A stretch of 28,646 bases of DNA from an uncultured Dorea sp. (GTDB lineage: Bacteria > Bacillota > Clostridia > Lachnospirales > Lachnospiraceae): contig CAKRAT010000028.1 of NCBI GenBank assembly GCA_934295165.1, positions 1-28,646 on the forward strand. Direction: 5' to 3'. Every line of letters begins with the position of its first letter. The stretch's first letter is position 1. Shown in pieces: positions 7,835-14,897 of the stretch. The notes under the pieces are model-generated. The model saw only the letters and a program-made list of their open reading frames with translations, searched no databases and was not told where the DNA came from. The position numbers were made by a program, and so were the translations under genes.

Positions 7835-8527
7835 TTAAATCATTGGAAGTAATTCCTTCATAAGCCTTACACTATGGGCAATTGCCTTCTTCTCGAATGT
7901 CGGATAGTCCATTGTTGCACTGTTGTCAGCTTTGTCCGAAATAGCACGAATGATGACATACGAAACTTTGTTCAGGTACGCTGCCTGAGCGATTCCCGCA
8001 CCTTCCATTTCTACACACATTGGATGAAATAATGATACAATCTTTTCTTTTACTTCTTTATCGGAAATGAACTGATCCCCGCTCGCCACTCTTCCGGTAA
8101 ATGTATGAATATCCGGATTCGCTTTCTCATTGGCCGCTACAGCCTTCTTCACCAGCGCTTCATCTGCCGGGAACGACAGCGTATCCATTCTTGGAATCTG
8201 TCCTGCCGGATCACCGAATATAGTTGCATCCATATCATGATGCAGGGCATCTGTGGAAATGACCATATCCCCGATATCGATCTGTGCATCAAGAGAGCCC
8301 GCAATACCTGTATTGATCAATGTATCTACACCAAATTTATCTACCAGGATCTGTGCACAGATTCCCGCATTCACCTTGCCGATTCCACTTCTTACGATGA
8401 CAACATCTTTTCCGCCAAGTGTTCCTTTGCAGAATACCATACCAGCCTGCTCTACTGTCTCCTCGATCTGCATATCCTTTTTCAACTCTGCAACTTCTTC
8501 TTCCATTGCGCCGATAATACCTATCAT
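7835..8527 (-). CDS. mtnN: 5'-methylthioadenosine/S-adenosylhomocysteine nucleosidase
   Basis: Hydrolyses MTA and SAH to adenine and the thiosugar, recycling products of SAM use and feeding autoinducer-2 and methionine salvage routes. The 230-aa length is typical. The N-terminus MIGIIGAMEEEVAELK carries the catalytic-region Glu cluster; the NTGIAGSLD segment, the MEGAGIAQAAY motif (substrate-binding Glu) and the AISDKAD motif (catalytic Asp) are all present and intact. The start ATG at 8527 follows AGGAGG by six bases, and a strong promoter lies at 8613-8641. No clear terminator was found in the 150 bases after the stop, so some transcripts may continue into the membrane-protein gene. Confidence 0.95.
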   Translation of the reverse strand: MIGIIGAMEEEVAELKKDMQIEETVEQAGMVFCKGTLGGKDVVIVRSGIGKVNAGICAQILVDKFGVDTLINTGIAGSLDAQIDIGDMVISTDALHHDMDATIFGDPAGQIPRMDTLSFPADEALVKKAVAANEKANPDIHTFTGRVASGDQFISDKEVKEKIVSLFHPMCVEMEGAGIAQAAYLNKVSYVIIRAISDKADNSATMDYPTFEKKAIAHSVRLMKELLPMI

Positions 8528-8612
8528 ATATAAATCCTCCTGTAATTCATTTCAAATTCTTCATGTAAATAAAAGAGCTGGAATATATCTACCCCAAACT
8601 TACCTATGCCTT

Positions 8613-8641
8613 ATTATAGACGATAGGAAAATGGATTTCAA
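8613..8641 (-). promoter_or_regulatory. Sigma-A type promoter of mtnN
   Basis: Minus strand: -35 TTGAAA (8636-8641), 17-base spacer, perfect -10 TATAAT (8613-8618). The predicted leader to the mtnN ATG is about 80 bases. It is back to back with the TSCPD-gene promoter; their -35 boxes are 13 bases apart. Confidence 0.75.
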
Positions 8642-8654
8642 CCAACGAAATGTG

Positions 8655-8683
8655 TGGATAATTTAACGTTTTTCTGTTATAAT
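8655..8683 (+). promoter_or_regulatory. Extended -10 promoter of the TSCPD gene
   Basis: Plus strand: -35-like TGGATA (8655-8660), 17-base spacer and -10 TATAAT (8678-8683) with an upstream TG giving an extended -10. The leader carries a 7-bp stem-loop (ACAGAAA at 8702-8708 with 8718-8724) before the gene's AGGAGG. Confidence 0.65.
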
Positions 8684-8769
8684 CGGGAAGTATGACAGTA
8701 CACAGAAATCCTCTTTGTTTCTGTCAATTGAAACTAATCATGTAAGAATATTATCAGGAGGTAATAGAT

Positions 8770-9012
8770 ATGGATTACAAACCAACGGGAGTCTGTTCAC
8801 GTCTCATTCACGTTGAACTCGACGGAGATAAAATTGTAAATGTAGAATTCGTAGGCGGATGCGCCGGTAATACATCCGGAATCAGCAGCCTCGTAAAAGG
8901 AATGGATGCTCACGAAGTCATCAAACGTCTGGAAGGAACCAAATGTGGTGCAAGACCAACATCCTGCCCTGACCAGTTATCCAAAGCTTTAAAACAGGCA
9001 CTGGGTGAATAA
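8770..9012 (+). CDS. TSCPD domain protein (TIGR03905 type)
   Basis: An 80-aa protein consisting of one TSCPD domain, named for the conserved sequence near its end, here PTSCPDQLSKAL. Four cysteines are spaced as in the family: CSR near residue 9, GGCAGN near 31, CGARPTSCPD near 59 and 66. The same domain is found as a C-terminal part of some B12-dependent ribonucleotide reductases, where the cysteines are thought to bind metal; the role of the free-standing form is not established. The start ATG is preceded by AGGAGG. It is transcribed alone, divergently from mtnN, from the promoter at 8655-8683 to the terminator at 9053-9095. Confidence 0.88.
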   Translation: MDYKPTGVCSRLIHVELDGDKIVNVEFVGGCAGNTSGISSLVKGMDAHEVIKRLEGTKCGARPTSCPDQLSKALKQALGE

Positions 9013-9052
9013 TTATTCGATTTTATATCAACTCTATACTAACACAAGAGAA

Positions 9053-9095
9053 AAAGGATACTCGTCCCCCGAACGGAGGATCTGTATCCTTTCTT
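9053..9095 (+). terminator. Terminator of the TSCPD gene
   Basis: A 9-bp perfect outer stem AAAGGATAC/GTATCCTTT (9053-9061 with 9084-9092) with a partly paired interior, followed by a short T-rich run on the plus strand and a five-T run on the minus strand. It lies about 40 bases past the TSCPD stop and could act in both directions. Confidence 0.65.
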
Positions 9096-9502
9096 AGGTA
9101 AAAATAGTAACTTTTTATAATTTTCTTTTTTATTGTCTGCATCGCTTTCGGAAAAAACTACATTTACAAGTTACAAATTATTATTGTTTAACAGTTACAT
9201 TACTTATTAAATTTTTAATTTGCTCTCGTAGTTTGGTATTATCGCATTACTTATCGAAGATATAATTATTATGGATACTTGATTTATGGTATGTAAAATC
9301 TTATTTGCTTTGTCTTTTATCCTATATGGATTATATTCTTTAAATTTGCCTCTAATTTTTCGTTTCCGTCCATTTTTGCGTGCATTAAACTTTATAATAT
9401 GTGTATTTCCGTCCTCTGGTTTTACTTTAAAATTTCATCTTAAACGTTGTTGATTTGTCTGTTCTCTTCTTTAGTTGTTGATCCTTTTTGACTTGAAGGA
9501 TT
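9096..9502. other. AT-rich stretch without a convincing gene
   Basis: About 400 bases at roughly a quarter G+C (hand counts of single 60-base lines give 22-23%), well below the coding neighbours. No ORF here has a start with a ribosome binding site. A minus-strand frame of about 75 codons ending at 9207 is open but has no ATG, GTG or TTG at its head and is Lys/Asn/Ile-rich, as chance frames in AT-rich DNA are. No transposase or repeat is seen. It may be decayed sequence downstream of the secreted-protein gene. Confidence 0.6.
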
Positions 9503-9976
9503 TTAGTCGATGTAGATACCGTCGGTAAATGAACTGCTCATGTCACTGTTGGCAACGTGGGTACAACGAACACGGTAATAATATCCACCTTCTACGTAAA
9601 GCGTCCGATTGGATGTCACACGGTTCGTGTCATGACTTTCTTTTTTCCATCCATCGTAGGTTGTCCATTTTGTATCTTCCTCTTTGGCTCTTTCTACGAC
9701 TACGCCTATTTGTACACTATCTACTACCTGTCTTGCAATTGTTGTTCCACCAGCATAAATCTTGCCTTCTCCTAATTTGGTGCACTTGGAATACCCCGTC
9801 ATCAAATCTTTTCCTCTAGTAATCTTGGTGTCATAGCCAATGGATTCTTCATCATGTGTTAATTCCGAACCATCAATTACTTTTGTTCCGGCTGCTTTTG
9901 TCTCCTGTACGGACATCATTGACAGTCCGCCAATCAACATTACAGTTAGACACATAGACACTAATCTCCTTTTCAT
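9503..9976 (-). CDS. Small secreted protein, DUF6147-like
   Basis: A 157-aa protein with a clear Sec signal peptide: MKRR, a hydrophobic core (about 6-20) and a likely cleavage after ETKA (residue 28). The mature part is about 129 residues, rich in Thr, Gly and Tyr, with SKCTKLGEGKIYAGGTTIA, QIGVVVERAKEEDTKWTTYD and YYYRVRCTHVA, resembling the poorly characterised DUF6147 family of clostridial secreted proteins; the match is from memory of the family pattern. Two cysteines remain in the mature part and could form a disulfide. The start has GGAGG six bases upstream. It lies 73 bases after a same-strand membrane-anchored gene and may be its operon partner. No export or immunity gene suggests a bacteriocin. 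Confidence 0.65.
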   Translation of the reverse strand: MKRRLVSMCLTVMLIGGLSMMSVQETKAAGTKVIDGSELTHDEESIGYDTKITRGKDLMTGYSKCTKLGEGKIYAGGTTIARQVVDSVQIGVVVERAKEEDTKWTTYDGWKKESHDTNRVTSNRTLYVEGGYYYRVRCTHVANSDMSSSFTDGIYID

Positions 9977-10049
9977 ATTCCACCTCCATTCTTTTCTGTT
10001 TTGTTTCCCTCATATATTAATACACATAATTATTCAAAAACTGTCGCAT

Positions 10050-10961
10050 TTAATTTGGAAAAATCAAATTTTTTAATATTATTTTAAAATCACTTTCTTC
10101 CATTGTCCCACTCAATAAATATTCTATATCATTATATTTAAATTTTGCGACGCATCCCGGTTCTTTTTCTTTTTTTATTTTATATACTGCAATATCAATT
10201 TTGCAATCATCAACTATTTCTGTATACTCTTTTTCTATCGCATCTTCAAAATCTGCTCCCCACGAATTTTCTCTATATGGTATATTAATAATATATGCCA
10301 CCGTCTTCTCATTAAGCGTATAATACAATTCTGCAACTTGTTTTTCTTTATCTAATTCCATTGTATCAAATTGCATGCCTTTTAAATTTGAAGATAACTT
10401 AACCACATCTATATTAAATGCATCATATATTTCTTGATATGCTTGCTCCTCATCCTCACTATCTACCGTCTTTATCTTCTTTCCCGTTGCAGATTTTTCC
10501 ACATCTCTATTCCCCACAGCCTGTGTCATCATCCGCACAACTCTCTCCGGACCACCCATACTGGTAATCCCCATTGCCATCACGCAGACGATAACTGCTG
10601 CCAGTGCCAGATATAATTTCAGCGGTTTCTTGCGGTGACGTTTCTTCTTTTCCTTATTCTCGCCAACCGCCGGTTCGCTTTGTCCGATCTCAGCTTTCAT
10701 CATCTTCCGTCCAAGTTCGAGAGCTTTTCTGTCTTCTTCAGACAGATGATTAACTGCTTCTTCTCTTTCTTTGGCTTCTCTTTCCGCCTGCTCCTGCTGA
10801 TACACTCTGATCTGCTCTTTTACTCTTGCGAGGACTGCCTCCTTCGTCCCTTCTGGTACAATAAGACTTGTGTCATTTTCCAGAAATTCTTCTTCCTCTC
10901 TGGCAATCTCTTCAAATTCTCTGGCAATGCATTCTTTAAATTCATCTTTCTTATCATTCAT
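10050..10961 (-). CDS. Membrane-anchored protein with DUF4367-like outer domain
   Basis: I place the start at the ATG at 10961, with GAGG nine bases upstream, rather than an upstream in-frame ATG at 11096 without such a site; this gives 303 aa. The N-terminal 115 residues are cytoplasmic and very rich in Glu/Lys (coiled-coil-like), followed by a Lys/Arg cluster, one membrane helix (about 115-133) and an outer domain of about 170 residues resembling DUF4367. The layout is that of some anti-sigma-like or sensor anchors, but no sigma gene is adjacent on this strand. Base composition changes sharply inside the gene: about 45-53% G+C from 10441 upward and 20-32% below it. Confidence 0.65.
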   Translation of the reverse strand: MNDKKDEFKECIAREFEEIAREEEEFLENDTSLIVPEGTKEAVLARVKEQIRVYQQEQAEREAKEREEAVNHLSEEDRKALELGRKMMKAEIGQSEPAVGENKEKKKRHRKKPLKLYLALAAVIVCVMAMGITSMGGPERVVRMMTQAVGNRDVEKSATGKKIKTVDSEDEEQAYQEIYDAFNIDVVKLSSNLKGMQFDTMELDKEKQVAELYYTLNEKTVAYIINIPYRENSWGADFEDAIEKEYTEIVDDCKIDIAVYKIKKEKEPGCVAKFKYNDIEYLLSGTMEESDFKIILKNLIFPN

Positions 10962-11017
10962 TTTTGCTAACCTCAAATTTTTTGTCTGATCTATAAATTT
11001 CTCCTTAGTTTTGCCAC

Positions 11018-11045
11018 TTGACCTATTTCTTTCAGAAAGTATAAT
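11018..11045 (+). promoter_or_regulatory. Sigma-A type promoter of murG
   Basis: Plus strand: -35 TTGACC (11018-11023), 16-base spacer and perfect -10 TATAAT (11040-11045), giving a leader of about 60 bases to the murG ATG at 11112. Confidence 0.75.
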
Positions 11046-11111
11046 ATAGATATAATCTTTATTATATTTATGGTTTCGAAAATAATACATATTCAAAGTC
11101 TGGAGGTAATT

Positions 11112-12179
11112 ATGAAACGTATTATCTTAACCGGTGGCGGCACTGCCGGGCATGTTACACCGAACATTGCTCTTCTGCCACGCCTGAAAGAATTAAACTA
11201 TGATATTCACTATATAGGTTCTTATAACGGAATTGAAAAAGAACTGATTGAACAGTTCGGTATTCCGTATCACGGAATCTCAACCGGTAAGCTCCGCCGC
11301 TATTTCAGCGTGCAGAATTTTACAGATCCGTTCCGTGTGATCAAAGGACTCGGCGAAGCAAAAAAACTTGTCAAAATTCTACATCCTGATGTGATCTTTT
11401 CCAAAGGTGGCTTCGTATCCGTTCCTGTTGTTCTTGCCGGTAAAAGCCGTCATGTTCCAACAATCATTCACGAGTCAGACATGACACCGGGCCTTGCTAA
11501 TAAGATTTCTATGCCATCGGCATCAAAAATCTGCTGTAATTTTCCGGAAACCATTGAGCATCTTCCTGCTGGAAAGGCTGTTCTCACAGGTTCTCCAATC
11601 CGTCAGGAACTGTTATCCGGTGATAAATATAAGGCATTGGAATTCTTACACTTCACGCAGGACAAACCAGTAATCATGGTAGTCGGCGGAAGTCTTGGTT
11701 CCGTTGCAGTCAATGATGCTGTCCGCAGTGTTCTTCCTGAACTGCTTCAGTCTTTCCAGGTTGTGCACCTCTGCGGCAAAGGCAAAATCGACGAATCTTT
11801 GAAAGACCTGGAAGGTTATGCACAGTTCGAATATATCAAAGACGAACTGAAAGATCTCTTCGCTCTGACTGATCTTGTTATCTCAAGAGCCGGAGCCAAT
11901 GCAATCTGTGAACTCCTTGCACTGCATAAACCGAATCTTCTGATTCCGCTTTCTGCTAACGCAAGCCGTGGAGACCAGATTTTAAATGCACGTTCTTTTG
12001 AACGCCAGGGATACAGTGTTGTGCTGGAAGAAGAAGAACTCAATCATGATGTCCTTCTTAATGCGATCACGAATCTTTACCAGAACCGTGAGACCTATAT
12101 TCAGGCAATGAAGAATTCTCCTCAGCAGAATTCGATCGACACGATCATCGATCTGATTGAAGCTGCTGCCAGACATTAA
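11112..12179 (+). CDS. murG: MurG, lipid II-forming GlcNAc transferase
   Basis: Transfers GlcNAc from UDP-GlcNAc to lipid I, making lipid II on the inner membrane face for peptidoglycan. The ATG at 11112 is chosen because GGAGG lies five bases before it and the protein then begins MKRIILTGGGTAGHVTPN, the family N-terminus; an upstream in-frame ATG adds 14 unrelated residues. The 355 aa show GGTAGHVTPN (9-18), SKGGFVSVPV, the HESDMTPGLAN loop, and the acceptor-side GGSLGSVAVN with SRAGANAICELL. It is a GT28-type GT-B enzyme of usual length, outside any cell-division cluster, with its own promoter and terminator. Confidence 0.95.
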   Translation: MKRIILTGGGTAGHVTPNIALLPRLKELNYDIHYIGSYNGIEKELIEQFGIPYHGISTGKLRRYFSVQNFTDPFRVIKGLGEAKKLVKILHPDVIFSKGGFVSVPVVLAGKSRHVPTIIHESDMTPGLANKISMPSASKICCNFPETIEHLPAGKAVLTGSPIRQELLSGDKYKALEFLHFTQDKPVIMVVGGSLGSVAVNDAVRSVLPELLQSFQVVHLCGKGKIDESLKDLEGYAQFEYIKDELKDLFALTDLVISRAGANAICELLALHKPNLLIPLSANASRGDQILNARSFERQGYSVVLEEEELNHDVLLNAITNLYQNRETYIQAMKNSPQQNSIDTIIDLIEAAARH

Positions 12180-12193
12180 CTAACATAACACAC

Positions 12194-12224
12194 CGTAAGA
12201 ATCTGTCTCCGGCAGTTTCTTACG
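12194..12224 (+). other. Stem-loop downstream of murG
   Basis: An 8-bp perfect stem CGTAAGAA/TTCTTACG (12194-12201 with 12217-12224), loop 15 bases, starting 14 bases after the murG stop and 18 bases before the main terminator. It has no T-run and may protect the 3' end or help termination. Confidence 0.5.
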
Positions 12225-12242
12225 AACACATACGATTATGAT

Positions 12243-12277
12243 AAAAAACAGGTGGTTGTACATCCCACCTGTTTTTT
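12243..12277. terminator. Bidirectional terminator between murG and the sigma-factor gene
   Basis: A 13-bp perfect stem (12243-12255 with 12265-12277), core CAGGTGG/CCACCTG flanked by six A and six T, loop nine bases. It is symmetrical, so it can end both murG (plus) and the sigma-factor transcript (minus). It touches the sigma-gene stop codon, which begins at the next base. Confidence 0.9.
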
Positions 12278-12841
12278 CTATATATCGTGTAAGCGGTCAT
12301 ACTGATCTTTATACCTTTTTATCATCCATTTTCTTGCTCTTTTTAACATACCTTCTAAGGCATATAATGTGATACCCCTCTTCTTCGCAACTTCTTTCTG
12401 CTGAACATCTCCATAATAAACAAGGACTACCGCTTCATACCACCTGACATTCTTCTGATACAATTCCTGAAAGATATCAATTCCAAGTTCACGGAAACAC
12501 TGTGCTTTGATCATTGCGATCACCCGTTCTTCTGAGCTGTCATCAATTAATGCTATTGGGTATTTATCGTCCGACATCGTAACTTCTGTCAGTGGAACTT
12601 CCCGCTTGTGATCTCTTACATAATTCATGGCTCTGTATCTTGCAAGCATAAGCATTCTCGTCCTGATCTGCTGTTTTGATTCATTTCCACACTGAACAAA
12701 TGCTGTGAAAAAGGCATCCTGAGCAATCTCTTCTGCTACGTGATGGTTTCCAGAGTATTTTAGTGCCTCTCTGTATACAGCATCAAAATATTCGCTATAT
12801 GCATCCACAAAGGCATTTCCCTCTGTAAACTCTCTTCCCAC
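12278..12841 (-). CDS. ECF-like sigma-70 family RNA polymerase sigma factor
   Basis: A 187-aa sigma factor of two-domain (ECF) layout. Region 2 is seen as YFDAVYREALKYSGNHHVAEEIAQDAFFTAF (in pieces, about 18-48), with the YVRDHKRE stretch ending it, and region 4 as the helix-turn-helix KEVAKKRGITLYALEGMLKRARKWM near the C-terminus. The start is a GTG at 12841 with AGGAG six bases upstream. It follows the HIT gene by 20 bases on the same strand, so the two probably form an operon. No anti-sigma gene is adjacent; the membrane-anchored gene at 10050-10961 is on the same strand but beyond murG. Regulon unknown. Confidence 0.8.
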   Translation of the reverse strand: MGREFTEGNAFVDAYSEYFDAVYREALKYSGNHHVAEEIAQDAFFTAFVQCGNESKQQIRTRMLMLARYRAMNYVRDHKREVPLTEVTMSDDKYPIALIDDSSEERVIAMIKAQCFRELGIDIFQELYQKNVRWYEAVVLVYYGDVQQKEVAKKRGITLYALEGMLKRARKWMIKRYKDQYDRLHDI

Positions 12842-12861
12842 TTTACTCTCCTATCTTTTAT

Positions 12862-13269
12862 CTACTGAATTTTCGATAAAACATCTTCTTTCTCTTCTTC
12901 TGTCAGTTCATGCATTGTCCATCCAAGACCTACTTTATCATCCTTATGTCTCGGAATCATATGTACATGATAATGGAATACCGTCTGTCCTGCAGCTTCA
13001 CCATTATTCTGGACAATATTATATCCGTCACAATCTAAAGCCTTGGTAAGCTTCGTGATCATCTTCTTTGCAAGTATCATAGATTTTCCTGCAAGCTCAT
13101 CATCCAGTTCATACAAATTGGCATAATGCTCTTTCGGCAAGATCAGAGCATGTCCTTTTGCTGCCGGATTTGCATCCAGAATGACACGGAAATCTTCATC
13201 TTCATACACAGTAGCTGTTGGAATGTCTCCGTTAGCAAGTTTGCAAAAAATACAATTATCATCTTTCAT
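12862..13269 (-). CDS. HIT family nucleotide-binding hydrolase
   Basis: A 135-aa histidine-triad protein of the HinT/Hit class, which hydrolyse nucleoside phosphoramidates or related nucleotides. The triad is HYHVHM with H99, H101 and H103. An N-terminal CIFC (C6, C9) is the usual zinc-binding start of bacterial HIT proteins, and GHALILPKEHYANL is the expected substrate-side segment. The start ATG at 13269 has AAGGA about seven bases upstream. It sits back to back with the histidine-kinase gene and in front of the sigma-factor gene. Confidence 0.93.
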   Translation of the reverse strand: MKDDNCIFCKLANGDIPTATVYEDEDFRVILDANPAAKGHALILPKEHYANLYELDDELAGKSMILAKKMITKLTKALDCDGYNIVQNNGEAAGQTVFHYHVHMIPRHKDDKVGLGWTMHELTEEEKEDVLSKIQ

Positions 13270-13301
13270 AATCTTATCCTTCTTTCTCTGAAAATTTATG
13301 A

Positions 13302-13330
13302 TTGATTATTTAAACCGCCAATGCTAAACT
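13302..13330 (+). promoter_or_regulatory. Probable promoter of the histidine-kinase gene
   Basis: Plus strand: TTGATT (13302-13307), 17-base spacer, TAAACT (13325-13330). Each box matches the consensus at four of six positions; placement 28 bases before the ATG and after the divergent HIT gene supports it. Confidence 0.45.
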
Positions 13331-13358
13331 GATACCTCAGAAAGGGGCGGTAGTTATT

Positions 13359-14120
13359 ATGTTATCATCGACAGACTATGACAAATTACAACAGATTATG
13401 CAGGAAAATCCTGAGAACAAAGAACTTTTCAGTAAACTTTTGAAATCTCATCAAATGGAGATCAGTACCATCAGTCACGAAATCCGTAATCCTCTGACTC
13501 TTGTTTACAGTACTCTCCAGCTTATTGAATCACAGCATCCTGAAGTACTCGGGTTTGCTCATTGGACCGAACTTCATCAGGATATCGAATATATGAAATC
13601 ACTTCTGGAAGACTTGTCTTCCTACAACAATGGAGAACGTCTGGAATTTACCTCTGTAAGTACGAGTACATATTTCCGCAGAATTGCATTATCTTTTGCT
13701 GCTTCCATTGTCGGTACGGATGTTGAATTTACTTCCTCTATTCCCGAAAATCTTCCGAAAATATCTGTAGACCCTTTAAAACTCCGTCAGGCAATTTTGA
13801 ATCTTTTACGCAATGCATATGATGCATTAAATTGTGATGCATTGAACAAAAAAGCTTCTGATTTCCAGAAGCCATCCATTACATTCTCTGTCAATATCTC
13901 TACAGATTATCTGCAGATTGAGATCAAAGACAACGGATGTGGTATTACTGCCGAAGATCAGAAGACCATATTTGAGCCATTTGTTACTCACAAAGCAGAC
14001 GGCACCGGTCTCGGACTTGCAATCACACGCCGGATTATTCACGCTCATCACGGAACAGTCACGCTCGACTCCACCTTACATGTCGGAACGGTATTTACTC
14101 TTACCCTTCCGATACAGTAG
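13359..14120 (+). CDS. Soluble sensor histidine kinase without sensor domain
   Basis: A 253-aa histidine kinase made only of a dimerisation/phosphoacceptor domain and an ATPase domain. H-box: TISHEIRNPLTLVYSTLQL with H40; N-box: LNLLRNAYDAL with N152; G1: DNGCGI (191-196); F-box: IFEPF (204-208); G2: GTGLGLA (215-221). There is no membrane helix or recognisable PAS/GAF domain; only 30 N-terminal residues precede the H-box region. No response regulator is adjacent. The SHEIRNPL H-box is of the type found in NtrB and Bacillus sporulation kinases, so feeding a Spo0F/Spo0A-type relay is possible, but that is inference. The last 45 bases overlap the rhomboid gene on the other strand. Confidence 0.9.
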   Translation: MLSSTDYDKLQQIMQENPENKELFSKLLKSHQMEISTISHEIRNPLTLVYSTLQLIESQHPEVLGFAHWTELHQDIEYMKSLLEDLSSYNNGERLEFTSVSTSTYFRRIALSFAASIVGTDVEFTSSIPENLPKISVDPLKLRQAILNLLRNAYDALNCDALNKKASDFQKPSITFSVNISTDYLQIEIKDNGCGITAEDQKTIFEPFVTHKADGTGLGLAITRRIIHAHHGTVTLDSTLHVGTVFTLTLPIQ

Positions 14121-14717
14121 TACTCCCATCAGAAATCCTGCTGCAAGGCCGCCAATATGTGCCATATTATCTACACCGCCACTTGTAAATCCATAATACA
14201 GTGTCAGTGCAACCATAAACGCCAAGCCTCTGCCGGATATCTCTCCGATACGCCCACGGTTACGGATTGCCACATACAAAAGTGCTCCTATTATTCCAAA
14301 AATCGCTCCGGATGCTCCCGCTGACACGGCCATGTTTCCTGTCTGTATGTCCCACCATGCAGACAGAACATTTCCTGCAAGGCCACTTACAAAATATATA
14401 ACAAGAAACTTTATCTTCCCTATATCAAGTTCCAGATTCCATCCCATTGCTACAAGAACAACCATATTATTGAAAAGATGATCATACCCAAAATGAAGAA
14501 ACATACTCGTAAATAACCGGTAATACTCTCCATTTTCAATCATGTATGGAACATACATTGCTCCGTGCTGTAACATAAATCTGCCATCCTCAGTCATTCC
14601 CATAAAAGACAATACCAGAAAAACTATTACATTCACAACTGCCAGCAGCACAGTACACGGTGCTTTTATTGTGTTCTTGTTCATTTTATATAATCCGTTA
14701 CCTTTCGATATATTCAT
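14076..14717 (-). CDS. Rhomboid-family intramembrane serine protease
   Basis: A 213-aa membrane protein with six hydrophobic segments. Catalytic Ser136 is in AGASGAIFG and the partner His187 in NMAHIGGLAAGF; the oxyanion-side HxxxN motif is H80-LFN-N84. All active residues are intact, so it should cut substrate helices in the membrane. Two starts are possible: ATG 14717 (used here) and ATG 14684; neither has a strong ribosome binding site, and the predicted promoter at 14732-14760 would leave only about eight bases before the first. The 3' end overlaps the convergent histidine-kinase gene by 45 bases, with no terminator between. Confidence 0.9.
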   Translation of the reverse strand: MNISKGNGLYKMNKNTIKAPCTVLLAVVNVIVFLVLSFMGMTEDGRFMLQHGAMYVPYMIENGEYYRLFTSMFLHFGYDHLFNNMVVLVAMGWNLELDIGKIKFLVIYFVSGLAGNVLSAWWDIQTGNMAVSAGASGAIFGIIGALLYVAIRNRGRIGEISGRGLAFMVALTLYYGFTSGGVDNMAHIGGLAAGFLMGVLLYRKGKSKYRSDM

Positions 14718-14731
14718 TTTCTGTCTCTTTT

Positions 14732-14760
14732 AGTATAACATAGATTACTCGAATTCTTAA
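14732..14760 (-). promoter_or_regulatory. Probable promoter of the rhomboid gene
   Basis: Minus strand: TTAAGA (14755-14760), 17-base spacer and TATACT (14732-14737) preceded by TG (extended -10). Transcription would start near 14725, which favours the shorter rhomboid start at 14684. Confidence 0.5.
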
Positions 14761-14841
14761 TCCTTTTTATTCATTATTCTTAAATTTTATTCATTTCCGT
14801 ATTCAATAATATCCTCCGCCTCGGAGTTATTCTGGTGTATG

Positions 14842-14876
14842 TATAGTTATTTCAAAAGTTTTTTGTGATAACTATA
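14842..14876. repeat. Inverted repeat after the pilus operon
   Basis: A 9-bp perfect inverted repeat TATAGTTAT/ATAACTATA (14842-14850 with 14868-14876) with a 17-base loop, 22 bases past the last pilus-operon gene. There is no T-run after it on the minus strand, so it is not a classical terminator; an operator or 3'-end stabiliser are alternatives. Confidence 0.5.
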
Positions 14877-14897
14877 TTATACAACAATTCTCCGATA

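Noticed and set aside
9207..9432. Minus-strand open frame of about 75 codons, Lys/Asn/Ile-rich
   Set aside because: No ATG, GTG or TTG at its head, no ribosome binding site, and composition as expected for chance frames in AT-rich DNA. A frameshift joins it to a short ATG frame, but that is not enough to call a pseudogene.
9503..9976. Reading the small secreted protein as a lactococcin 972-like bacteriocin
   Set aside because: Signal peptide and Gly/Tyr/Trp content are suggestive, but there is no adjacent ABC exporter or immunity gene, and the pattern fits DUF6147-like secreted proteins better.
11070..11111. Upstream in-frame ATG for murG
   Set aside because: It lacks a ribosome binding site and lies close behind the -10 box; the GGAGG-preceded ATG at 11112 gives the exact family N-terminus.
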